DNA from: JAUNKE01 sp041784625
GTDB taxonomy: Bacteria > Bacillota > Clostridia > Peptostreptococcales > Filifactoraceae
Assembly (NCBI GenBank): GCA_041784625.1
Contig: JBHBDS010000134.1
Span: 1-6,996, forward strand
Direction: 5' to 3'
DNA length: 6,996 nucleotides
Positions 1 to 5,984 of the stretch are shown here, in pieces. Each line of letters begins with the position of its first letter. The first letter of the stretch is position 1. Under the pieces are notes generated by a model. That model saw nothing but the letters and a program-made list of their open reading frames with translations, was not told where the DNA came from and made no database searches. Both the position numbers and the translations under genes were made by a program.

Positions 1-30
1 ATGATTTTCATCTCAGGAGCGATGGATTAA
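1..30 (+). CDS. atpB: ATP synthase F0 subunit a, C-terminal end (partial)
   Basis: This is the last ten codons of a gene that starts upstream of the window. They read MIFISGAMD followed by TAA at 28-30. Subunit a is the membrane stator that forms the ion half-channels against the c ring. Its C-terminal helix commonly ends in a hydrophobic run followed by a short Ser-Gly-Ala acidic tail, which this resembles. The position directly before atpE, 27 bases from its preferred start, is the standard place of atpB. The assignment rests mainly on gene order, because only nine residues are visible. The ATG at position 1 is an internal Met codon in this reading, not a start. Confidence 0.72.
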   Translation: MIFISGAMD

Positions 31-42
31 TTTTAATTACTT

Positions 43-50
43 AGGATGAT
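43..50 (+). promoter_or_regulatory. Ribosome binding site that decides the atpE start
   Basis: AGGATGAT lies 7 bases upstream of the ATG at 58. It contains the alternative ATG (46-48), so using it as a Shine-Dalgarno site favours the downstream start. The resulting 85-residue length and numbering match c subunits with a short N-terminus. The match to AGGAGGT is partial. Confidence 0.5.
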
Positions 51-57
51 TTTTACG

Positions 58-315
58 ATGGAAAATATTACTGGAAAAGAGTTAATTATGGCATGTTCAG
101 CAATTGGTGCAGGTCTTGCGATGATCGCAGGGATCGGGCCTGGTATCGGACAAGGTTATGCAGCGGGTAAAGGTGCTGAGGCGGTAGGTAGACAGCCTGA
201 GGCACAAGGCGATATCGTTCGTACGATGCTACTTGGAGCAGCGGTTGCGGAAACAACGGGTATTTACGGTCTGGTTGTAGCACTTATTCTATTGTTTGCG
301 AATCCATTTGTATAG
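58..315 (+). CDS. atpE: ATP synthase F0 subunit c, sodium-type signature
   Basis: This is the 85-residue proteolipid that oligomerises into the membrane rotor ring. Two hydrophobic helices flank a polar loop with the conserved RQPEAQ motif (residues 45-50), which contacts gamma and epsilon. The essential ion-carrying carboxylate is Glu65 in VAETTGIY. Numbered from this start, the ligands Pro28, Gln32, Val63, Glu65, Thr66, Thr67 and Tyr70 coincide with those of the Ilyobacter tartaricus Na+ ring, with Thr in place of Ser66. A sodium-coupled enzyme is therefore predicted. I chose the ATG at 58 because AGGATGAT (43-50) sits at a workable distance as its Shine-Dalgarno site. An in-frame ATG at 46 would add four residues (MIFT) but overlaps that site and has no good one of its own. 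The gene ends 33 bases before atpF. Confidence 0.95.
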   Translation: MENITGKELIMACSAIGAGLAMIAGIGPGIGQGYAAGKGAEAVGRQPEAQGDIVRTMLLGAAVAETTGIYGLVVALILLFANPFV

Positions 316-348
316 ACCATTTGGTAAATACAAGAAAGGAGAGAAACA

Positions 349-855
349 ATGGAAGGTTTAATTAGCATTCAAGCACAGACGATTATCTTTCAGATTCTCA
401 ACACGACAATATTATTTTTGTTTCTAAGAAAGTTCCTTTTTGAAAAAGTGCGCAACTTCTCACAAAAACGAAGTGCAGAGATTGCAAGCTCCATCGAGCA
501 GGCAGAGCAAAAAAATGCAGAAGCGGATGCGATGCTAGCAGAGTATAGCAACCGAATTGCCAACGCGCAAGTGGAGAGCAAGGAAATTGTGGACAAAGCA
601 AGACAGACGGCTCAAGTGCGTGCGGATGAAATTTTGGAGCAGGCACAAAGCGAATCGGCGAAGATGAAGGAACGAGCACTGAAGGATATTGAATTGGAAA
701 AAGATAAGGCGCTTCGCAGTCTCAAAGGCGAGGTGGCGGATATGGCGGTACTTGCGACCGAAAAACTTATCGGCAAAACCATCGACCAAGAGTCGAGCAA
801 GGGCCTCATCGATGAAGTTATCAATGAGATAGGTGAGGGAACATGGTCGAGCTAG
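349..855 (+). CDS. atpF: ATP synthase F0 subunit b
   Basis: This 168-residue protein is the peripheral stalk, which holds the alpha3beta3 head against rotor torque. A single N-terminal membrane segment (about residues 10-30, TIIFQILNTTILFLFLRKFL) is followed by a long charged helix (about 35-130) rich in Glu, Lys, Ala and Gln, as expected for a right-handed coiled coil. The C-terminal part (about 128-165) resembles the delta-binding region. The usual Lys-Pro-Val after the membrane segment reads EKV here, so the common proline is missing. A strong site, AAAGGAG (335-341), lies 7 bases before the ATG. The end overlaps atpH by 13 bases, so translation of the two is probably coupled. Length is normal for the family. 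Confidence 0.95.
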   Translation: MEGLISIQAQTIIFQILNTTILFLFLRKFLFEKVRNFSQKRSAEIASSIEQAEQKNAEADAMLAEYSNRIANAQVESKEIVDKARQTAQVRADEILEQAQSESAKMKERALKDIELEKDKALRSLKGEVADMAVLATEKLIGKTIDQESSKGLIDEVINEIGEGTWSS

Positions 856-1376
856 TAACAAGCAATTATACCCTTGTTCTGTTTGACCTTGCGCTTGAGG
901 AAAACCATCTGGAAGAGATTGGGCAAGAGCTGGCGGATATTGCTGAGATTTTGGACCAAAATCCAGAGTACAAAACTTTTTTGACTTCTCCGCAGATTGC
1001 AAAGGAGGACAAAATCCAATCGATTGACAATATTTTTGGGGACAAAATTCAAAAGACAACCAAAAATTTTATCAAAGTATTGATTGGCAATGGTCGAGCG
1101 GCATATCTGAGCGAAGTGGCAAAAGAATACAAAAAACTACTTCGAACGCACCTAGGAATCGTCTATGTTGAGGCGGTTACCGCAGTGCCGATGGACGAGG
1201 AGCAAAAGCAAAGGCTCACTGCAAATCTAGAGCAAAAACTCAATCAAAAGGTCGAGCTGAATAATTTGATCGATAAAAATATTATTGGTGGTATGAAAAT
1301 CCGTATGGGCGAAAAATCGATGGACGCAAGCGTGAGCAGTCGTCTAAAATCGCTGCAGGCGGAACTTAGTAAATAG
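843..1376 (+). CDS. atpH: ATP synthase F1 subunit delta
   Basis: This 177-residue protein corresponds to bacterial delta (mitochondrial OSCP). It sits on top of the alpha3beta3 head and joins it to subunit b. The N-terminal six-helix domain spans about residues 1-105 (YTLVLFDLALEE, then FLTSPQI near residue 50). The C-terminal domain carries the family hallmark IIGGMKIRMGEKSMDASV (about 147-164), followed by the last helix RLKSLQAEL. The ATG lies inside atpF and is preceded by AGGTGAGGGA (831-840), which supports this start and coupled translation. Length and gene position are typical. Nothing appears missing. Confidence 0.95.
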   Translation: MVELVTSNYTLVLFDLALEENHLEEIGQELADIAEILDQNPEYKTFLTSPQIAKEDKIQSIDNIFGDKIQKTTKNFIKVLIGNGRAAYLSEVAKEYKKLLRTHLGIVYVEAVTAVPMDEEQKQRLTANLEQKLNQKVELNNLIDKNIIGGMKIRMGEKSMDASVSSRLKSLQAELSK

Positions 1377-1399
1377 TAGAGCGAGGATGTGAGAAATAG

Positions 1400-2914
1400 A
1401 TGAATCTAAGACCTGAAGAAATAGGTGCAATCATCAAGGAGCAAATCAAAAATTATGATAAAAAGCTCGAAGTATCCGACGTTGGCAGCGTAATGCAGGT
1501 TGGAGATGGTATTGCACGAATCCATGGGCTAGAAAAATGTATGGCAGGTGAGCTATTGCAATTTGCCAACGGAGAATATGCCATGGCGCTGAATCTTGAG
1601 TCGGAAAGTGTCGGAGCGGTAATGCTCGGTTCGGACGAAGAGATCAAAGAGGGCGATGAAGTACGTCTAACAGGAAATATTGTTCAAGTTCCAGTTGGTG
1701 AAGCGATGCTGGGTAGAGTGGTCAATGCGCTCGGACAGCCAATCGATGGCAAAGGTGAAATCAAAACCACAGAGTTTCGACCAGTAGAGACGATCGCACC
1801 TGGAATTATTGAAAGAAAATCTGTTTTTGAGCCGCTACAAACAGGGATCAAGGCGATCGATGCGATGATTCCAATTGGTAGAGGACAACGGGAGCTGATC
1901 ATCGGAGACCGTCAAACAGGAAAAACGACGATTGCAATCGACACGATCTTGAATCAAAAAGGTGGCGATGTAATCTGTATTTATGTTGCGATTGGACAAA
2001 AGCGTTCGACGGTTGTTCAAATTGCAGATATTTTGGAAAAAAATGGAGCGATGGACTACACGATTGTTGTATCGGCAACGGCATCTGAGCTTGCGCCGCT
2101 GCAATATCTTGCGCCATACTCTGGCTGTGCGATGGGCGAATATTTTATGCACAAGGGCAAGCATGTTCTGTGCATCTATGACGATTTGTCCAAACATGCG
2201 GTGGCATATCGTTCGCTTTCGCTTCTACTTAGACGACCACCGGGTCGTGAGGCGTATCCGGGAGACGTTTTCTATCTGCACTCGAGACTTCTTGAGAGAG
2301 CGGCAAAACTTTCGGACGAAATGGGTGGCGGTTCGCTGACTGCACTGCCAATCATCGAGACGCAAGCAGGCGACGTATCGGCATATATTCCAACGAATGT
2401 AATTTCCATCACAGATGGCCAGATATTCCTCGAGACCGACTTGTTCAACTCGGGCGTTCGTCCAGCGGTAAACCCAGGGATTTCAGTATCAAGGGTTGGT
2501 GGTAACGCACAGATTAAGGCAATCAAAAAAGTTGCAGGAACACTCAAACTTGCTTATTCACAATACAAAGAACTTCAAGCCTTTGCACAATTTGGATCCG
2601 ACCTAGACGAGGACACCAAGGCGAGACTTGCAAAAGGCGAGCGTATCGTGGAGGTTCTCAAACAGCCAAATGCTTCTCCAATTTCGGTAGAGCATCAGGT
2701 AATGATTATGTATGCGGTGAACAACGGATATCTCAAGGATATTCCAGTGGAGGCAATCAAAGAGTTCGAAGTAGAATTCTATCGTCATATGGATGATGTT
2801 CATCCAGAGGTTGCTCAGGGAATCAAAGCGACCAAAGAACTTTCCGCAGAGAATGAGGCGGTGCTCAAGCAGGCACTAATCGACTTTACAAAAAGTTTTT
2901 TGGCAGGAAGATAG
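1400..2914 (+). CDS. atpA: ATP synthase F1 subunit alpha
   Basis: This is the 504-residue non-catalytic nucleotide-binding subunit of the F1 head. An N-terminal beta barrel (about 25-95) is followed by the nucleotide-binding domain and a helical C-terminal domain (about 380-504). The Walker A motif GDRQTGKT spans residues 169-176 with Lys175, the same numbering as E. coli. The ATP synthase signature region NPGISVSRVGG places the arginine finger at Arg365, corresponding to E. coli Arg376, which completes the catalytic site on beta. The ribosome site is weaker than in its neighbours: GAGGATGTGAG (1383-1393) is either rather far from the ATG or matches less well. The gene starts 23 bases after atpH and ends 16 bases before atpG. 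Confidence 0.97.
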   Translation: MNLRPEEIGAIIKEQIKNYDKKLEVSDVGSVMQVGDGIARIHGLEKCMAGELLQFANGEYAMALNLESESVGAVMLGSDEEIKEGDEVRLTGNIVQVPVGEAMLGRVVNALGQPIDGKGEIKTTEFRPVETIAPGIIERKSVFEPLQTGIKAIDAMIPIGRGQRELIIGDRQTGKTTIAIDTILNQKGGDVICIYVAIGQKRSTVVQIADILEKNGAMDYTIVVSATASELAPLQYLAPYSGCAMGEYFMHKGKHVLCIYDDLSKHAVAYRSLSLLLRRPPGREAYPGDVFYLHSRLLERAAKLSDEMGGGSLTALPIIETQAGDVSAYIPTNVISITDGQIFLETDLFNSGVRPAVNPGISVSRVGGNAQIKAIKKVAGTLKLAYSQYKELQAFAQFGSDLDEDTKARLAKGERIVEVLKQPNASPISVEHQVMIMYAVNNGYLKDIPVEAIKEFEVEFYRHMDDVHPEVAQGIKATKELSAENEAVLKQALIDFTKSFLAGR

Positions 2915-2930
2915 TCAAAGGAGGTAACGC

Positions 2931-3782
2931 ATGGCAGGCGGAAGCATGAAGGACATCAAGCGACGCATCAAAAGTGTCGAGAGTACGAAGCAGATCACAA
3001 AAGCCATGGAGCTGGTTGCATCTTCAAAACTTCGACGAGCGAAGGAAAAAGTGGAGCAGTCGAGACCATACTTTAATATCATTTCTGAGACCATCGATGA
3101 CATATTACTTCATACAAAAATTTCGGATTCACCATATACACTGAGCAGAGAAGTCAAAAATTCGCTCTTTATCGTCGTTGCGGGCGATCGAGGGTTGGCT
3201 GGCGGTTACAACACCAATCTGCTCAAATCCGCGGTGCAAGAGATGCAAGGAAAAAATCCTAAGCTGATTTGCGTCGGAAGAAAATCCCAAGAGTATTTTG
3301 CAAAACGTGGCTATGACATCATTGCAAAATTTCCACACATTGCAGAGAATATCAACTTTGTCGATGCGGGAGATATCGTAGCGTACGTGCTCGATGCTTT
3401 TGACAAAAAGGAAATTGACGAGGCGTATATTTGTTACACAGAATTTGTTTCGTCCTTGTCACAAGTACCAAGAGTCAAAAAACTTCTTCCGCTCGTGGCA
3501 GAAGCGAGAGAAGGAGCAAAAGCTTCACAGCTCGATTATGAGCCATCACCTGGAGCGGTTTTCCATCAGATGGTGCCAAGATATTTGGAGGGAATTGTAT
3601 TTTCGACTATCGTAGACGCTTATGCAGCAGAGCAGGGCGCGCGACGTACTGCGATGGAGTCCGCAACCGACAATGCGAACGAGATGATCGAGAGTCTGAA
3701 CTTGCAATACAACCGTGCAAGACAGGCAGCGATTACGCAGGAGATTTCGGAAATTGTCGGTGGAGCTGAGGCTCTACAATAA
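2931..3782 (+). CDS. atpG: ATP synthase F1 subunit gamma
   Basis: This 283-residue protein is the central shaft, which turns inside the alpha3beta3 head and sits on the c ring. Its two coiled-coil helices are the recognisable ends: the N-terminal KDIKRRIKSVESTKQITKAM (residues 7-26) with ELVASSKLRRAKE after it, and the C-terminal NRARQAAITQEISEIVGGAE near residues 262-281. The middle Rossmann-like domain contains VVAGDRGLAGGYN, also typical. The site AAAGGAGGT (2917-2925) with a 5-base spacer fixes the start at 2931. An ATG five codons later (2946) would give MKDIKRR but lacks such a site. The small MAGGS extension is therefore probably real. Confidence 0.96.
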   Translation: MAGGSMKDIKRRIKSVESTKQITKAMELVASSKLRRAKEKVEQSRPYFNIISETIDDILLHTKISDSPYTLSREVKNSLFIVVAGDRGLAGGYNTNLLKSAVQEMQGKNPKLICVGRKSQEYFAKRGYDIIAKFPHIAENINFVDAGDIVAYVLDAFDKKEIDEAYICYTEFVSSLSQVPRVKKLLPLVAEAREGAKASQLDYEPSPGAVFHQMVPRYLEGIVFSTIVDAYAAEQGARRTAMESATDNANEMIESLNLQYNRARQAAITQEISEIVGGAEALQ

Positions 3783-3809
3783 TCTTATCAAAGGATAAGG
3801 AGGAGAAGA

Positions 3810-5204
3810 ATGAACAAAAATGTAGGAAAGGTAGTGCAGATTATCGGCCCGGTTGTCGATATTCGTTTCGCGGAAGGCGAGCTACCAAACCTGTTGAATG
3901 CAATAGAAATCGACCTTGACGGCAAAAAACTTGTGGTTGAGGTTGCGCAGCATATCGGCGATGATGTCGTGCGCTGTATTGCGATGAGCTCGACGGATGG
4001 GCTTGTTCGTAATACGGATGCGGTGGACACAGGCAAAGCGATTGCCGTTCCAGTTGGAAAAGAAACGCTCGGCAGAATCTTTAACGTGCTCGGCGAGGCG
4101 GTGGATAACAAACCAAATCCAGAGACAGAAGAAAAATGGCCAATCCATCGTCCAGCACCAAGCTACGAAGATCAAGAAACTGGGACTGAAATTCTCGAGA
4201 CAGGAATCAAAGTCGTTGACCTGATTGCTCCATATCTCAAGGGAGGAAAAATCGGACTCTTCGGTGGTGCGGGTGTAGGAAAAACCGTAATCATCATGGA
4301 GCTGATCAACAATATTGCGAAACAGCACGGCGGAATCTCCGTATTCTCCGGTGTTGGTGAGCGTACGAGAGAAGGAAACGACCTTTACAACGAAATGATT
4401 GAATCGGGCGTTATCAACAAGACGGCACTCGTATACGGACAGATGAATGAACCGCCAGGAGCAAGGATGAGGGTTGGACTTTCGGGACTGACCATGGCGG
4501 AATATTTTAGAGATAAAGAAGGACAGGACGTACTGCTGTTCATCGACAACATTTTCCGATTTACACAAGCGGGTTCTGAGGTATCGGCGTTGCTTGGACG
4601 TATGCCATCGGCGGTAGGATATCAGCCAACACTGGCGACCGAAATGGGTGCGCTTCAAGAGCGAATCACTTCGACCAAGACTGGTTCAATCACATCCGTT
4701 CAAGCGGTTTATGTACCAGCGGATGACTTGACCGACCCGGCGCCAGCGACCACTTTTGCCCATCTGGATGCGACGACGGTACTTTCCCGTAGCATTGCAT
4801 CGCTTGGAATCTATCCAGCGGTCGATCCACTGGACTCCAACTCGCGAATCCTTTCGCCAGATGTTGTGGGACTTGAGCATTACGAAGTGGCTCGTGCGGT
4901 ACAGTCCACATTGCAACGATACAAAGAACTCCAAGATATTATTGCGATTCTAGGAATGGACGAGCTATCCGACGAAGACAAAACGACGGTAGCAAGAGCA
5001 AGAAAAATCCAAAACTTCCTATCTCAACCATTTACGGTTGCAGAGCAATTTACTGGAATGGAAGGAAAATATGTTCCGCTGAAAGAAACCATCCGTGGAT
5101 TCAAAGAAATCCTTGATGGAAAACATGACGCGGTGCCAGAGTCTGCGTTCCTATTCGTGGGAACCATAGAGGAAGCATTGGAGAAAGCTAAAAAGGAGGA
5201 CTAA
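3810..5204 (+). CDS. atpD: ATP synthase F1 subunit beta (catalytic)
   Basis: This is the 464-residue catalytic subunit, which makes ATP from ADP and phosphate or hydrolyses it. The Walker A motif GGAGVGKT lies at residues 152-159 with Lys158. The catalytic glutamate is Glu184 and Arg185 follows, in GVGERTREGNDLY (E. coli Lys155, Glu181 and Arg182). The Walker B strand reads DVLLFIDNIFRFTQAGSEVS. The signature PAVDPLDSNSR and the lever loop, DELSDED here instead of DELSEED, are present. AAGGAGGAG (3797-3805) precedes the ATG closely. The frame is intact and of normal length. The stop TAA (5202-5204) is one base before the atpC start, and the atpC ribosome site lies inside the end of this gene. 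Confidence 0.98.
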   Translation: MNKNVGKVVQIIGPVVDIRFAEGELPNLLNAIEIDLDGKKLVVEVAQHIGDDVVRCIAMSSTDGLVRNTDAVDTGKAIAVPVGKETLGRIFNVLGEAVDNKPNPETEEKWPIHRPAPSYEDQETGTEILETGIKVVDLIAPYLKGGKIGLFGGAGVGKTVIIMELINNIAKQHGGISVFSGVGERTREGNDLYNEMIESGVINKTALVYGQMNEPPGARMRVGLSGLTMAEYFRDKEGQDVLLFIDNIFRFTQAGSEVSALLGRMPSAVGYQPTLATEMGALQERITSTKTGSITSVQAVYVPADDLTDPAPATTFAHLDATTVLSRSIASLGIYPAVDPLDSNSRILSPDVVGLEHYEVARAVQSTLQRYKELQDIIAILGMDELSDEDKTTVARARKIQNFLSQPFTVAEQFTGMEGKYVPLKETIRGFKEILDGKHDAVPESAFLFVGTIEEALEKAKKED

Positions 5205-5205
5205 G

Positions 5206-5601
5206 ATGAGCGAATTCAATTTGCGTATCGTAACTCCGAGTAAACTGTTTTTTGAAGACAAGGTCGAAGGGATTATTGCTCGAACCACGGAGGGAGAATT
5301 GATGGTTCTTGCCAACCATCTTCCGTTTGTAGCAAATCTCGTTGTCAGCAAAGCATCCATCAAACAAAATGGAAGCCATCGAGAACTGACACTCGCAGGC
5401 GGGCTTTTGAAAGTTGACAAGGATCAAGTGACCATTATTTCTCATGCAGCAGAATTTGCAGATGAAATTGACCTTGACCGAGCGGAACGTGCAAAAGAAA
5501 AAGCCGAGCAAGCACTTCAAAAAACGAGCGACGATGTCGAGATCAAATTACTCGAACATCAGCTCAAAAAGGCAATCAATCGAATCAATGCAAAAAGATA
5601 G
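5206..5601 (+). CDS. atpC: ATP synthase F1 subunit epsilon
   Basis: This 131-residue subunit is part of the rotor foot and a regulator of ATPase activity. An N-terminal beta sandwich (about 1-85) is followed by two C-terminal helices (about 90-131), which can extend along gamma to inhibit hydrolysis. AEFADEIDLDRAERAKEKAE contains IDLDRA, which fits the I/L-D-x-x-R-A ATP-sensing motif described in Bacillus-type epsilon. The usual GDIGILPGHAPL segment is unusual here: GELMVLANHLPF lacks the common Gly-Ile-Leu-Pro-Gly pattern. AAAGGAGG (5192-5199) gives the start, one base after the atpD stop. This is the last gene of the operon. Confidence 0.95.
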   Translation: MSEFNLRIVTPSKLFFEDKVEGIIARTTEGELMVLANHLPFVANLVVSKASIKQNGSHRELTLAGGLLKVDKDQVTIISHAAEFADEIDLDRAERAKEKAEQALQKTSDDVEIKLLEHQLKKAINRINAKR

Positions 5602-5699
5602 ATCGAATGAACAATCGTTGGGAGAAAAAACGATCAACGAATAAATCGATTGTTTGAAAGAAAAAAATAATTATGAATGGAAGCGTTCGTACACAAAAC
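5602..5699. other. AT-rich spacer after atpC, no clear terminator
   Basis: I see no gene here. AACAATCG (5610-5617) and CGATTGTT (5647-5654) can pair across 29 bases, with a competing short stem inside, but no T run follows. It is not a convincing intrinsic terminator. The first good terminator after the operon is the one at 5771-5802, beyond the small RNA promoter. Confidence 0.5.
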
Positions 5700-5728
5700 T
5701 TGAAAAAAGTCAAAATGTGTGATAGAAT
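5700..5728 (+). promoter_or_regulatory. Promoter of the predicted antitoxin RNA
   Basis: A -35 TTGAAA (5700-5705) and a -10 TAGAAT (5723-5728) are separated by exactly 17 bases, each one base from consensus. Transcription would begin near 5735, inside the perfect palindrome TTTTAGCTAAAA (5731-5742). Nothing downstream on this strand before the terminator looks translated, so the product is probably a short RNA. Confidence 0.75.
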
Positions 5729-5738
5729 GTTTTTAGCT

Positions 5739-5760
5739 AAAAGGTATATAGGTCCATTAG
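5739..5760 (+). repeat. Direct repeat copy A, in the antitoxin RNA
   Basis: This 22-base element consists of AAAAGGTATATAGG followed directly by TCCATTAG. Copy B at 5889-5913 is identical except for three extra bases, AAT, between the two blocks. In the RNA read from the + strand it is complementary to the toxin start region. Confidence 0.9.
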
Positions 5761-5770
5761 GACACAATCG

Positions 5771-5802
5771 AAAAGCCACGGAGGTGCCTCTCCGTGGCTT
5801 TT
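5771..5802. terminator. Bidirectional intrinsic terminator
   Basis: A perfect 13-base-pair stem (AAAAGCCACGGAG at 5771-5783 with CTCCGTGGCTTTT at 5790-5802) closes a 6-base loop, GTGCCT. It ends in TTTT on both strands, followed by CATTT on the + strand. It would stop the antitoxin RNA from the left, the toxin mRNA from the right, and any atp readthrough. Because both transcripts include it, their loops are complementary. The loop lacks the YUNR U-turn described for the pAD1 par system. Confidence 0.9.
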
Positions 5803-5810
5803 CATTTAGG

Positions 5811-5910
5811 CTAGTTGTCATTTTTGAAATATCCATCTAGCCATTTGCAAATGAAGTAGCTAGCAACATCTGCTCCGATGGATATAAAAAAAGGTATATA
5901 GGAATTCCAT
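5811..5910 (-). pseudogene. Small hydrophobic toxin-like peptide, frameshifted in a T7 run
   Basis: On the minus strand an ATG at 5910 follows AAAGGGGGTGA with 7 bases between GGGGG and the ATG, the best translation signal in this spacer. As read the frame gives 16 codons (MEFLYTFFYIHRSRCC) and stops at 5860-5862. If one T of the seven-T run (5886-5892 on the map) is dropped, the frame gives 32 residues. It starts MEFLYTFF, continues through a hydrophobic stretch into ICKWLDGYF, and ends KNDN before TAG (5811-5813). A short hydrophobic helix followed by a charged tail is typical of type I toxins such as Fst. The Ile-Cys-Lys-Trp-Leu-Asp-like ending recalls small clostridial peptides I have seen as holin-like toxins, but that is from memory. 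In the long frame, no ATG, GTG or TTG lies between the upstream TAA and the hydrophobic part. It could be a decayed toxin, a slippage-controlled toxin, or a sequencing error in the homopolymer. Confidence 0.62.
5814..5822. repeat. Inverted repeat arm beside the toxin stop codon
   Basis: GTTGTCATT on the + strand is the exact reverse complement of AATGACAAC at 5941-5949. In the toxin mRNA this arm reads AATGACAAC and directly precedes the TAG stop codon. The partner arm is at the predicted 5' end, giving a possible long-range 9-base-pair closure of the mRNA. Confidence 0.7.
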
Positions 5911-5913
5911 TAG
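5889..5913 (+). repeat. Direct repeat copy B, over the toxin start codon
   Basis: The blocks AAAAGGTATATAGG (5889-5902) and TCCATTAG (5906-5913) repeat copy A, with AAT between them. The second block contains CAT, the complement of the toxin ATG at 5910-5908. The first block reaches into the homopolymer where the frame is lost. An RNA carrying copy A would cover the start codon and the first codons. Confidence 0.9.
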
Positions 5914-5914
5914 T

Positions 5915-5925
5915 TCACCCCCTTT
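5915..5925 (-). promoter_or_regulatory. Shine-Dalgarno site of the toxin peptide
   Basis: Read on the minus strand the site is AAAGGGGGTGA, one base from the complement of the 16S rRNA tail (AAAGGAGGTGA). Seven bases separate GGGGG from the ATG. CATTCCC just upstream in the mRNA (5944-5938) can pair with GGGGGTG (5922-5916), counting two G-U pairs, and could hide the site in the free RNA. Confidence 0.75.
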
Positions 5926-5940
5926 CCTTGTCGGTCTGGG

Positions 5941-5949
5941 AATGACAAC
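5941..5949. repeat. Inverted repeat arm at the predicted toxin mRNA 5' end
   Basis: In the mRNA this arm reads GTTGTCATT and begins at about the expected first nucleotide, seven bases below the -10 box. It pairs exactly with the arm at 5814-5822. A competing local stem, TTGTC with GACAA (5948-5944 with 5932-5928), is also possible. Confidence 0.7.
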
Positions 5950-5955
5950 ATTTGT

Positions 5956-5984
5956 ATTATACAATAAATTAATAGAAATGTTAA
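5956..5984 (-). promoter_or_regulatory. Promoter of the toxin-like transcript
   Basis: On the minus strand a -35 TTAACA (complement of 5979-5984) and a perfect -10 TATAAT (complement of 5956-5961) are separated by 17 bases. The start would be near 5949, giving a transcript of about 180 nt to the shared terminator. The -35 shares the palindrome TGTTAACA (5979-5986) with the divergent SUFU gene promoter region. Confidence 0.8.

Larger units (their letters stand above)
5735..5806 (+). ncRNA. Predicted antisense RNA, antitoxin of an Fst/par-like type I system
   Basis: The RNA runs about 70 nt from the promoter at 5700-5728 to the terminator hairpin at 5771-5802. Its 5' part contains AAAAGGTATATAGG (5739-5752) and TCCATTAG (5753-5760). 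The same two blocks recur in the same orientation at 5889-5913, over the start codon of the convergent peptide gene. The RNA is therefore complementary to that mRNA at its ribosome-start region, and again throughout the shared terminator. This matches pAD1 RNA II, a short RNA that blocks Fst translation through direct repeats and a shared terminator. The function is inferred from architecture. Ends are estimated and no expression data are available. Confidence 0.65.

Noticed and set aside
46..57. Upstream ATG for atpE giving four extra residues (MIFT)
   Set aside because: It lies within the likely Shine-Dalgarno site and lacks one of its own; the start at 58 gives the usual length and ligand numbering.
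3882..4658. 258-codon open frame antisense to atpD
   Set aside because: It lies wholly inside a conserved catalytic gene on the other strand, has no promoter or ribosome site I can see, and its composition is explained by the codon pattern of atpD.
5610..5654. Inverted repeat after atpC as the operon terminator
   Set aside because: An 8-base-pair stem with a 29-base loop and no following T run is a poor intrinsic terminator.
5585..5836. 83-codon open frame on the minus strand
   Set aside because: It runs through the bidirectional terminator, the antitoxin promoter and into atpC, has no good ribosome site, and encodes nothing recognisable.
5860..5910. 16-residue peptide MEFLYTFFYIHRSRCC as the intended toxin
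   Set aside because: The conserved-looking hydrophobic and charged part is in the other frame after the T run; the short version has no typical toxin tail. It remains possible as the literal product.
5739..5913. Repeats as a CRISPR array or IS ends
   Set aside because: There are only two direct copies, they are placed at promoter-start positions, and no spacers, cas genes or transposase are present.
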